DNA of 54,622 nucleotides from Hydrogenophaga sp. (GTDB taxonomy: Bacteria; Pseudomonadota; Gammaproteobacteria; Burkholderiales; Burkholderiaceae_C), in assembly GCF_028698005.1 (NCBI RefSeq), contig NZ_JAQVEJ010000002.1:1-54622 (forward strand), read 5' to 3'. This document shows, one piece after another, positions 36,083-43,054 of this stretch (position 1 is the first letter of the stretch; each line of letters opens with the position of its first letter). The notes under the pieces were generated by a model, which did no database searches, was not told the DNA's origin, and worked only from the letters and a program-made list of their open reading frames with translations. The position numbers and the translations under genes are program-made.

Positions 36083-36409
36083 TCAGTTGCGCACGATGAT
36101 GTCATTGCGGACGTCCTTGACGCCTCGGATGTCCCGCGCCAGGCGCTCGGCCAGCATGCGCTCTTCGGCGCTCTTGGCAAAACCTGCCAGTTGCACCACG
36201 CCGTTGAGCGTTTCCACGCCGATGGCCATGGCGCTGACCGTCCGGTCTTCCGCGAACTTGGCCTTCACCCGGGTGGTGAGGGTGGCATCGTCGATGTAGG
36301 CACCGACGCTTTGCTGGTCGCGCACCACCGCACAGCCAGCCGTGGTGAACAGCGCGGCGCTCGCCATGGCAACGGCAACGAGGGCGCGGGAAACGGGCGT
36401 GGATTTCAT
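36083..36409 (-). CDS. BON-domain lipoprotein (OsmY-like)
   Basis: A 108-residue protein with a lipoprotein signal (lipobox TTAG-Cys26). A single BON domain follows (about 38-106: DDATLTTRVKAKFAED, the GVVQLAGFAKS turn and ARDIRGVKDVRNDIIV). BON domains bind phospholipid membranes and are typical of osmotic and envelope stress proteins such as OsmY. AGGAGA lies just before the ATG. The promoter carries the 18-bp inverted repeat at 36514-36531 and a TACAGT -10 at 36464-36469, which ties it to the neighbouring two-component genes. Confidence 0.9.
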   Translation of the reverse strand: MKSTPVSRALVAVAMASAALFTTAGCAVVRDQQSVGAYIDDATLTTRVKAKFAEDRTVSAMAIGVETLNGVVQLAGFAKSAEERMLAERLARDIRGVKDVRNDIIVRN

Positions 36410-36463
36410 GAAATTCTCCTGAACGGTTGCGGTGAAGCCTGGCTGCCTTGCAGCAGCAGCTTC

Positions 36464-36531
36464 ACTGTAGGTCCAGGGCAGCGGCCGCCCTGTCGGCGGG
36501 CAGCGCGCCGGCGTGTCGGACAAGGCCGACA
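36464..36531 (-). promoter_or_regulatory. Inverted-repeat promoter before the BON lipoprotein gene
   Basis: TGTCGG-N6-CCGACA at 36514-36531 is a perfect inverted repeat with 6-bp arms. It is identical in 16 of 18 positions to the repeat at 33461-33478. On the minus strand it is followed after exactly 44 nt by TACAGT (36464-36469), a -10-like hexamer in CCTACAGT. An extra TGTCGG half-site lies at 36491-36496. The start codon is 54 nt further downstream. Confidence 0.72.
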
Positions 36532-36556
36532 GGCGCCGCGTCATGCCGGGACGCGA

Positions 36557-37459
36557 TCAGTCGACCAGGCGCCGGATCTCCTGCATCCTGGCCTGCAGCC
36601 GTCGCTGGTGGTCCGGGCCCATGCGCAGCAGCATCCGCTGGCCGGCCGACAGCGATGCCAGGGCCGGGTCGGCGAACTCATAGCGCACCCAGGGGCGCAA
36701 CGAACGCACCGGCCCCTTGACCTCCACCAGTGTCACCGCCAGCGGTTCGTCGTGCACCGGGGTGGCGATGAGCAGGTCCAGCACCTGCACCAGGCGGTCG
36801 TTGAAATAGCGCCCCGGATAGCCCAGTTCCTCATAGGCCTGCTGGAACAGCGGGTACAGGCGGCGGTAGGCCTGGAACGCCCGCTCCACGTCCACCGACT
36901 CGATCATTCTCACCCAGGGCGCGTAGCGCCGGCTGTTGTCGGGGTGGATGGTTTCGATGCCGTCGGCGCGCTTGTCCGTGGTGAAGCGCCCCGGCGTCGG
37001 GTTGACCGGCCAGATCCGGGCCGGCGCCTGCGGGCGGCCGAGGTTGTCGACGGTCACCACGATGCGCCGTACCACGCCATCGAGCTGGAAGAAATCCAGC
37101 ACATCCCGGCGGCTGAGCAACTGGGCCAGTTGCTCGCGCATCAGGGGGTCGGCGTCGTCCAGGTTGTGCACCGGCGCAAGGGGCGGCTCATCGCCCGCCG
37201 CCTCGGGCCCGATGGGGTGCTCGGGACCGGCGGGCGGCGCGGCGGTGGCGGCGCCCTCGGCCGCCTCGTCAGCCGCCGGCACCTCAGCCACTTCCGGTGC
37301 GGTCACCGGCTCCGGCACCGGTGCGGGCGCCATCGCTCTTTGCAGGTAGGGCCAACCCCAGTAGGCGGCGACCAGCAGCAAGGCAGCCAGCGCGGCCATC
37401 AGGGTCATCGACGGTTCTGCAGCCGCTCGTGGGGGCAAGCCATGTGGTTCCTTGGACAT
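36557..37459 (-). CDS. DUF3014 domain membrane-anchored protein
   Basis: A 300-residue protein with one N-terminal transmembrane segment (about 18-38, MTLMAALAALLLVAAYWGWPYL). A Pro/Ala/Glu-rich linker (about 43-95) leads to the DUF3014 domain; the conserved segments FFQLDGVVRRIVVTVDNLGR, FQQAYEELGYPGRYFNDRLVQVLD and PLVEVKGP-like sequence are visible. The topology suggests a periplasmic domain tethered to the inner membrane. Function is unknown. It lies just upstream of the BON gene promoter and is divergent from the next operon. Confidence 0.87.
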   Translation of the reverse strand: MSKEPHGLPPRAAAEPSMTLMAALAALLLVAAYWGWPYLQRAMAPAPVPEPVTAPEVAEVPAADEAAEGAATAAPPAGPEHPIGPEAAGDEPPLAPVHNLDDADPLMREQLAQLLSRRDVLDFFQLDGVVRRIVVTVDNLGRPQAPARIWPVNPTPGRFTTDKRADGIETIHPDNSRRYAPWVRMIESVDVERAFQAYRRLYPLFQQAYEELGYPGRYFNDRLVQVLDLLIATPVHDEPLAVTLVEVKGPVRSLRPWVRYEFADPALASLSAGQRMLLRMGPDHQRRLQARMQEIRRLVD

Positions 37460-37528
37460 ATGGCCATCATCCTAAACCCACACGCAGCGCCCGTCACGCC
37501 CGCCCATTTCATGCCATCATGCGCCGCT

Positions 37529-37936
37529 ATGTCCTCAACCGATTCACCTTCCCTCCTGACGCCCGCCGATGAACTGCGCATCGCCGGCTGGCATGCCCAC
37601 GTCTACTTCGACGCCCACACCCTGGCCCGGGCACGCGCCCTGTGCGAGGCGGCCGCCGCACGCTTTCCCCTGGTGATGGGCCGGGTCCACGAGCGGCCCG
37701 TCGGACCGCACCCGGACTGGAGCTGCCAGCTTTCCTTCGGCAACGACCTCGTCGCCGGGGTGATCCCCTGGCTGGCGCTGCACCGCGGCGGGCTGACCGT
37801 CTTCATCCATCCGAACACCGGCAATGCCCTGCGCGACCACCGCGACCACGCCATCTGGATGGGCGCCATCCGCCCCCTGGACTTGAGCGGCTTCAAGGGC
37901 TTTTCCGACCACGACAACCTGCCACAGCATCCATGA
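37529..37936 (+). CDS. DOPA 4,5-dioxygenase family protein
   Basis: A 135-residue protein of the DOPA 4,5-dioxygenase-like family. The family pattern is clear: an early WHAHVYFD (metal-type histidines), then PLVMGRVHERPVGPHPDWSCQLSF, and HPNTGNALRDHRDHAIWMG. Bacterial members are mostly uncharacterised; the plant and fungal enzyme makes betalain precursors. An ATG six codons upstream could also start it. The stop overlaps the next gene by ATGA, so the three genes to 38888 form one translationally coupled unit. Confidence 0.88.
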   Translation: MSSTDSPSLLTPADELRIAGWHAHVYFDAHTLARARALCEAAAARFPLVMGRVHERPVGPHPDWSCQLSFGNDLVAGVIPWLALHRGGLTVFIHPNTGNALRDHRDHAIWMGAIRPLDLSGFKGFSDHDNLPQHP

Positions 37937-38256
37937 ATTTTGCCGACCGTCTCGCCTCGCTGCCCGCCGTCGCCCACCTGAGCGCCCTGCACCTGACCGA
38001 TGAGGCCGGCCAGGTGGTGGCCACCATCGAGAACCGGCCCGGCCAGGCCGGTTCGCTCGCCGTCTACCACGCCCTGGCCGCCCGGCATGGCGGGCGCATC
38101 ACGCCCGCGGCTGCCGCGCTGGGGCTGGACTGGTATGCCGAACACACCCAGGACGCCCGCGCCCACCCCGGCAAACACCCCAACATCGACCGGCTGCTGG
38201 CCTGGGCCCAGGGCACGGCCAGCCATGGTGTGCAGTTGGTAGAGCGATCTGCATGA
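37933..38256 (+). CDS. DUF2322 family protein
   Basis: A 107-residue protein that matches my memory of DUF2322: FADRLASLP start, then ENRPGQAGSLAVYHALAARHGG and the HPGKHPNIDRLLAWAQG ending. Function is unknown and no catalytic residues are evident. It overlaps both neighbours by 4 nt (ATGA at each end), which implies equimolar co-translation with the dioxygenase-like and PPOX-type proteins. Confidence 0.75.
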   Translation: MNFADRLASLPAVAHLSALHLTDEAGQVVATIENRPGQAGSLAVYHALAARHGGRITPAAAALGLDWYAEHTQDARAHPGKHPNIDRLLAWAQGTASHGVQLVERSA

Positions 38257-38888
38257 GCGATCTCGTCACCACACGAGCGGCCCTGCGCGCGCTGTACGAT
38301 CCGGTGCGCGAGCGCTCGGCCAAGAAGGAAATGCCCGAACTCGATGCGCACGCGACGCGGCTGATCGGGCTGGCGCCGTTTCTCGTCGTGGCCAGCGCCA
38401 ACACCGCTGGCGAGACCGACGCCTCGCCGCGTGGCGGCACCCCCGGTTTCGTGAAGGTGCTGGACCCGCATACGCTGGTACTGCCCGATTCACCCGGCAA
38501 CAACCGTCTGGACACGCTGGAGAACATCGTCAGCCACGGCGAACCGGGTGCCCCGGTGGGCCTGCTGTTCCTGGTCCCCGGCCTGGACGAGACCCTGCGC
38601 GTGAACGGCCGCGCCTGGTTGTCGGCCGACGAGGCCTTGCGCCAGATGGCCGCCGAGCCCCAGCGGATACCCAAGCTGGTGATGCGCGTGCAGGTGCAAA
38701 GCTGCTACCTGCACTGCGCCAAGTCGCTGATGCGCGCCAGGCTCTGGGACGCGTCGGCCCAGATCGACCGCGCCTCGCTGCCGAGCATGACCGAGATGAT
38801 GCGTGACCAGATCCGCCAGTTCCGCGGCGAGGAGGTCGCCGCGGAGACACAGGCCGAGGTCGTCGCGCGCAACCGCCAGATGCTCTGA
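38253..38888 (+). CDS. Pyridoxamine 5'-phosphate oxidase-related FMN-binding protein (MSMEG_1061-like)
   Basis: A 211-residue split-barrel flavoprotein. FLVVASANTAGETDASPRGGTPGFVKVLDPHTLVLPDSPGNNRLDTLENI is the PPOX-type FMN-binding core; LRVNGRAWLS and QVQSCYLHCAKSLMRARLWD are also typical. It probably binds FMN or F420 and reduces an unknown small molecule. As last gene of the coupled trio it may act with the dioxygenase-like protein on an aromatic or reactive compound, which is inference. Confidence 0.87.
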   Translation: MSDLVTTRAALRALYDPVRERSAKKEMPELDAHATRLIGLAPFLVVASANTAGETDASPRGGTPGFVKVLDPHTLVLPDSPGNNRLDTLENIVSHGEPGAPVGLLFLVPGLDETLRVNGRAWLSADEALRQMAAEPQRIPKLVMRVQVQSCYLHCAKSLMRARLWDASAQIDRASLPSMTEMMRDQIRQFRGEEVAAETQAEVVARNRQML

Positions 38889-38900
38889 CAACCGGGCTTT

Positions 38901-39668
38901 TCAGGCCGGCAAGGCAGGCGCCTGCACCAGCGACCGCAGGCGCCTGTCCGCTTCGGTATCGCGGCTTGGGCGCAGGTGGCGCTTGGCATCGAGGTAGTGC
39001 GTGCTGAACACATCCAGCCAGGTCGCCAGCAGTTCGCCGGCATGGGCTTCACCGGCCAGTGCCAGGCAGAACGCGGCCACCTCGGCGGTGCAGAAATGGT
39101 CCTCGCGCACCGAGCGCCGCAGGCGGTAGCCCGATGCCCGGCCGGGTTGCAGGCTGAGCACGTGGAAGCGCGCCAGGTAGGGGCTCTTGTTGAACATCTT
39201 GCGCGCCTCGGTCCAGGTGCCGTCCAGCAGGACGAACAGCGGCCGGCGGCCGGCCTGCGCCAGGGCATCGCCATCCACCTGGTCCGTCACCACCCGTGGC
39301 GGCGTCACGAACTCGCCCGGAAACACCACATAGGGCTGCCACTGCGGGTCGTCCAGCAGGGCCAGCAGCCGGTCATCGACACGCGTGCGTGACCAGGCAA
39401 ACGCCCAGGTGTCGGGCACGAGGTCGGCAATCAGCCAACCCGTGTTGCTCGGTTTGAGCGCCTCGATGTCGCCCATGAGCAGGCACATGCCGGCGCGGCT
39501 GTCCAGGGCCGGGGCCGGTCTCAGGTCGCAGATGCAGTGTGCCGGCGGCAGGCGGCACCGCGTGCAGCGCCCAGCGGCGCCGCCCCGCGCCACGAAGGGC
39601 TTGCTGCTGGCGGCCAGCCGCTCGGCCCGCAAGGCGGCCACCGCGTGGCCGTCGAAAGGTATGTCCAT
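38901..39668 (-). CDS. tapT: DTW-domain tRNA-uridine aminocarboxypropyltransferase
   Basis: A 255-residue enzyme expected to transfer the aminocarboxypropyl group of SAM to a tRNA uridine (acp3U). The DTW motif is in LLDGTWTEARKM (Asp149, Thr151, Trp152). A cysteine cluster near the N-terminus (RCTRCRLPPAHCICD, C35/C38/C45/C47) looks like a zinc site. The start at 39668 fits the family. E. coli TapT (YfiP) is the reference for the name; other DTW paralogs exist, so the exact position modified is inferred. It is divergent from selO. Confidence 0.85.
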   Translation of the reverse strand: MDIPFDGHAVAALRAERLAASSKPFVARGGAAGRCTRCRLPPAHCICDLRPAPALDSRAGMCLLMGDIEALKPSNTGWLIADLVPDTWAFAWSRTRVDDRLLALLDDPQWQPYVVFPGEFVTPPRVVTDQVDGDALAQAGRRPLFVLLDGTWTEARKMFNKSPYLARFHVLSLQPGRASGYRLRRSVREDHFCTAEVAAFCLALAGEAHAGELLATWLDVFSTHYLDAKRHLRPSRDTEADRRLRSLVQAPALPA

Positions 39669-39761
39669 GCCGGGACTGTAGGCGATCTGGGTCGTCGGCC
39701 GGCCTGTCCCGGACATTCCCGGGACAATCAGGCTTCCACCCCCTGCCTGGAAGAGCCCCGC

Positions 39762-41276
39762 GTGAGCCCGCACGACACCCGCCCCCTGTTTGCCTTCGAC
39801 AACACCTACGCCCGCGACCTTGAAGACATGTCCGTGCCCTGGCAACCGGCTCGCTCGCCCGCGCCGCGCTGGCTGCAGTTCAACCGTGCCCTGGCGGCAG
39901 ATCTCGGCCTCGACGGCGATGCCCTCGCCTCCGACGCCGGGCTGGCCTGCCTGGCGGGCAACGCCATACCCGACGGCGCCCAGCCGGTTGCCCAGGCCTA
40001 TGCCGGCCACCAGTTCGGCGGCTTCTCGCCCCAGTTGGGCGATGGGCGTGCGCTGCTGCTGGGCGAGGTGATCGACCGCCACGGGCGGCGCCGCGACATC
40101 GCCTTCAAAGGCTCGGGGCGCACGCCGTTTTCGCGTGGTGGCGACGGCAAGGCCGCCGTGGGCCCCGTGCTGCGCGAATACCTGATGGGCGAGGCCATGC
40201 ACGCGCTGGGCATTCCGACCACGCGCGCGCTGGCGGCGGTGGCCACGGGCGAGACGATCTTCCGCGACCAGCCCCTGCACGGCGCCATCCTCACGCGCGT
40301 GGCCGCGAGCCACCTGCGCGTGGGCACCTTCCAGTTCTTCGCCGCGCGCGGCGACCATGAGCGTGTGCGGCGCCTGGCCGACTACGCCATCGCGCGCCAC
40401 GACCCCGAGCTGCGGGCACAGGACGGCCGCCACCTGGCGCTGCTGCGCGCCGTGTGCGAGCGCCAGGCCCGGCTGGTGGCGCAGTGGATGGGCGTGGGCT
40501 TCATCCACGGCGTGATGAACACCGACAACATGACCATCTCGGGCGAGACCATCGACTACGGTCCCTGCGCCTTCCTCGAGGCCTACGACCCGGCCACCGT
40601 GTTCAGCTCCATTGACCACCACGGCCGCTACGCCTTCGGCAACCAGCCGGGCATCGCGCAGTGGAACCTGGCCCGCCTGGCCGAGACGCTGCTGCCACTG
40701 ATCGACACCGACGAAGACACGGCCGTCGCGCGGGCCACCGAGGTGCTGGATGCCTTCGGCCCTGCCTTCGACCGCGAGTGGCTGCGCATCCACCGCCGCA
40801 AGATCGGCCTGCAGGGCAGCACCGGGACCGCCGGCAACGATGAGGCCGACCGGGCGCTGCTGAACGACTACCTGGCGCTGCTGCACCGCCACCACGTCGA
40901 TTTCACCCTCGGCTTCCGGCGCCTGTCGGACGCCCTGCGCTCGCCCGCGGTGAACCCGCTCGCGCCGCTGTTCGGCGCGGGTGGCGCCGAACTGGCGAGC
41001 TGGCTGGCCCGCTGGCGGCAGCGCCTGCAGGACCAGGGCACGCCGCCGGCCGACGTGGCCGATGCGATGGATGCGGCCAACCCGCTCTACATCCCGCGCA
41101 ACCACCTGGTCGAGAACGCGCTGGACGCTGCCACCGGGTCGATGGACCTGCGCCCGTTCGAGCGCCTGCTGGCGGTGGTCACGCGCCCCTACGACGAGCG
41201 CCCCGAGGACGCGCTGTGCGCCCTGCCCGGCAGCGCCGAGCAGACCGAGGGCTACCGGACCTTCTGCGGCACATGA
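39762..41276 (+). CDS. selO: SelO (YdiU) protein AMPylase
   Basis: A 504-residue pseudokinase-fold enzyme that transfers AMP to proteins. AYAGHQFGGFSPQLGDGRA is the SelO signature (about 79-97), IAFKGSGRTPFSRGGDGKAA the nucleotide loop with Lys116, IHGVMNTDNM the catalytic-loop region (about 248-257) and IDYGPCAF the DFG-like metal site (Asp265). The start is a GTG at 39762 with GGAAGA upstream. The C-terminus ends Phe-Cys-Gly-Thr: a cysteine at position -3, where animal SelO has selenocysteine. Confidence 0.94.
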   Translation: MSPHDTRPLFAFDNTYARDLEDMSVPWQPARSPAPRWLQFNRALAADLGLDGDALASDAGLACLAGNAIPDGAQPVAQAYAGHQFGGFSPQLGDGRALLLGEVIDRHGRRRDIAFKGSGRTPFSRGGDGKAAVGPVLREYLMGEAMHALGIPTTRALAAVATGETIFRDQPLHGAILTRVAASHLRVGTFQFFAARGDHERVRRLADYAIARHDPELRAQDGRHLALLRAVCERQARLVAQWMGVGFIHGVMNTDNMTISGETIDYGPCAFLEAYDPATVFSSIDHHGRYAFGNQPGIAQWNLARLAETLLPLIDTDEDTAVARATEVLDAFGPAFDREWLRIHRRKIGLQGSTGTAGNDEADRALLNDYLALLHRHHVDFTLGFRRLSDALRSPAVNPLAPLFGAGGAELASWLARWRQRLQDQGTPPADVADAMDAANPLYIPRNHLVENALDAATGSMDLRPFERLLAVVTRPYDERPEDALCALPGSAEQTEGYRTFCGT

Positions 41277-41343
41277 AACGAACGCCCCCGGCACCGCCGC
41301 GGGGCGCACCCCATCGGTACGTCGTCCGGTGGACACCCCACCC

Positions 41344-41373
41344 ATGTGTGACAAATCGAAAGAAGACACACAT
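41344..41373. promoter_or_regulatory. Inverted repeat upstream of the outer-membrane barrel gene
   Basis: ATGTGTG at 41344-41350 and CACACAT at 41367-41373 are perfect 7-bp inverted arms with 16 nt between them (23 bp centre to centre, about two helical turns). They lie 51 nt before the start codon at 41424 in a more AT-rich gap. A regulator site or a hairpin in the leader are both possible. Confidence 0.4.
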
Positions 41374-41423
41374 TGCAGTACCCAATGCCGCCGCACCGGC
41401 ACACCGTCGATAGACTCCGGCCC

Positions 41424-41966
41424 ATGAACAAGCTCTCTTCGATCACCGCCCTCGCCAGCCTCTGTCTCGCATCCCTCGGCGCCCAGGCGCAGACCGTTTA
41501 CGGCGAACTGGGCTATGCCGCCATGTCCGCCAGGCTCAACGTCCCGCTGCTGGGCATCTCGGCCAAGGCCAGCCCGTCCATGGGCCGCGCCGTCATCGGC
41601 GTCTCACCCTTCGCCGGCCTGACCTTCGAAGGTCTGGCGGCCGGCCATCTGGCCGACGACCGGTTCCGCAGCAGCGGCAGCGAAATCCTCAACGGCCGCG
41701 CCAAGATCAACCAGATCCTGGGCCTGTACGTGGGCGGTCGCTTCGGGCTCGGTCCGGTCGAGCTCTACGGCCGCATCGGCCAGGCCCGCAGCGAATTGCA
41801 GTTCAAGGGGCTGGGCTCGACGCACGACAGCGACGTGTCCTACGGCGGTGGCCTGCGATTGATCCCGGGCAAGCACCTGACGTTCAGCGCCGACTACATG
41901 AACTACTACAACAAGGGCGGCGCGCGGCTCGAGGGCTACACCCTGAGTGTCGGCTACCGCTTCTGA
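41424..41966 (+). CDS. Outer-membrane beta-barrel protein
   Basis: A 180-residue protein with a Sec signal peptide (cleavage near LGAQAQ, about 19-24). The rest alternates polar and hydrophobic residues in short strands (TVYGELGYAAMSARLN, NQILGLYVGGRFGLGPVELYGRIGQARSEL, LTFSADYMNYYNKGG). It ends in Gly-Tyr-Arg-Phe, the C-terminal aromatic signal used by the Bam machinery. The size suggests an 8-stranded OmpA/OmpW/opacity-type barrel. Function unknown. The start at 41424 was chosen because the signal peptide begins there. Confidence 0.8.
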   Translation: MNKLSSITALASLCLASLGAQAQTVYGELGYAAMSARLNVPLLGISAKASPSMGRAVIGVSPFAGLTFEGLAAGHLADDRFRSSGSEILNGRAKINQILGLYVGGRFGLGPVELYGRIGQARSELQFKGLGSTHDSDVSYGGGLRLIPGKHLTFSADYMNYYNKGGARLEGYTLSVGYRF

Positions 41967-42109
41967 TCGGGCGGCACGCGGCCGCGACCGCGCTCCGCCC
42001 GTTGGCGGCGACCCACATCAGGGAAAACCCCTAAACTCGCCATCTGCTCTTGATTTGCAAACACTTTTCCCCAGATTCATGGGCAGACGGATACCTGTTC
42101 GACGCACCT

Positions 42110-42126
42110 ATGCTGCAGCGCAGCAT
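42110..42126 (+). other. Perfect palindrome/hairpin in the leader of the lysozyme-like gene
   Basis: ATGCTGC (42110-42116) and GCAGCAT (42120-42126) pair perfectly around AGC. It lies 25 bp before a terminator-like hairpin and 92 bp before the lysozyme-like gene. It may be an operator or part of an RNA leader. Confidence 0.4.
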
Positions 42127-42150
42127 GCAATCGGGCTAACATCAGGTATC

Positions 42151-42169
42151 AAAGGCTTGGGCCTTTTTT
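42151..42169 (+). terminator. Terminator-like hairpin before the lysozyme-like gene
   Basis: AAAGGC (42151-42156), loop TTGG, GCCTTT (42161-42166), followed by further T residues to 42169. It is 185 bp after the outer-membrane protein stop and 49 bp before the lysozyme-like start. It can end the upstream transcript or attenuate the downstream one. Confidence 0.65.
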
Positions 42170-42217
42170 CTGAATCCGGTCGCGGGCAGCACACGCGCTG
42201 GCCTGCCGCCCCCACAC

Positions 42218-43054
42218 ATGCGATACAAGCTTCTCACAGCCGAGCAGTATGCGCGTCGGCTGCGCCTGCTCATAGCCGAATCCGGCGTTCTGCATCGACG
42301 CGTGCAAAGCGTCGGTGGCCGTGCTGTCATCGGCTGGGGCTACAGTTTCCAGCGCAACAACAACAGCGCCATCTGGCGCGATGCCGGCATTGACCTGACG
42401 ACCGAAGGCTGGGCCCACCTGCGGCGCATCGACGAAGCGCCCACGGGTGCGCGCACGCTGCAGGCACTGGCTTTCGACAAGGTACTGACCGAAGCCGAAG
42501 CCAATCGCCTGCTGGTGGCCTCGTCGCGCGAACACGAAATTCATGCCAACCGGTTCGAGCTGCCGTACTCCGACGAGCGGCTGGCCCTGGTGTCACTGAC
42601 ATTCAGCCGCGGCACCCAGACCCTGACCGAAGCGCACCCGCTGATGGCAGCACTGGCCGCCGGCCACCGTGCCGAGGCCTGGTACCAGTTGCGCTACAAC
42701 TGCTGGGGCTACGCAGCCGATCTGGAAGCCGGCCTGCGCAAACGGCGCCTCATGGAGTCCACCGTGTTCGGCCTGTACGACGATCCCTCGCAGGTCGGCA
42801 TCGACGAAGCACGCCAGGTGGCCGAGATGATCGATCGCCACCGCGCCGAGATCAACCAGGTGGAGCAGCGCTTTGGCCAGACCCTGGCGGGCGTCGAGGG
42901 CCAGCGCGACCTGATCGCCCAGGCCAACCGTGACTACCCGGGCATCGTCAGCACCTGGGGCGAAGTGCCCACCATCCGCGAGGCACTGGCCCCCGCGCGC
43001 AATGCACTGATGGCCGCCGGCCTGGACATCGGTTTGTTCAACCCAGCACCGTAG
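42218..43054 (+). CDS. Lysozyme-like (T4/GH24-related) domain protein of unknown role
   Basis: A 278-residue protein without signal peptide. The region 14-185 follows the T4-type lysozyme layout: a candidate catalytic glutamate Glu21 (LLIAESG), the strand GWGY (39-42) where lysozymes have GxGH, VLTEAEANRLL (compare VITKDEAEKL of T4), then RLALVSLTFSRGTQ with the segment GLRKRRLMESTVFG near 172-185, like the NRRxxE region of phage muramidases. The Asp and Thr of the usual E-D-T triad are not obvious, so activity is uncertain. The C-terminal 90 residues are helical and unrecognised. Phage genes are absent around it. Its 3' end overlaps the convergent LRR-kinase gene by 17 nt. Confidence 0.62.
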   Translation: MRYKLLTAEQYARRLRLLIAESGVLHRRVQSVGGRAVIGWGYSFQRNNNSAIWRDAGIDLTTEGWAHLRRIDEAPTGARTLQALAFDKVLTEAEANRLLVASSREHEIHANRFELPYSDERLALVSLTFSRGTQTLTEAHPLMAALAAGHRAEAWYQLRYNCWGYAADLEAGLRKRRLMESTVFGLYDDPSQVGIDEARQVAEMIDRHRAEINQVEQRFGQTLAGVEGQRDLIAQANRDYPGIVSTWGEVPTIREALAPARNALMAAGLDIGLFNPAP

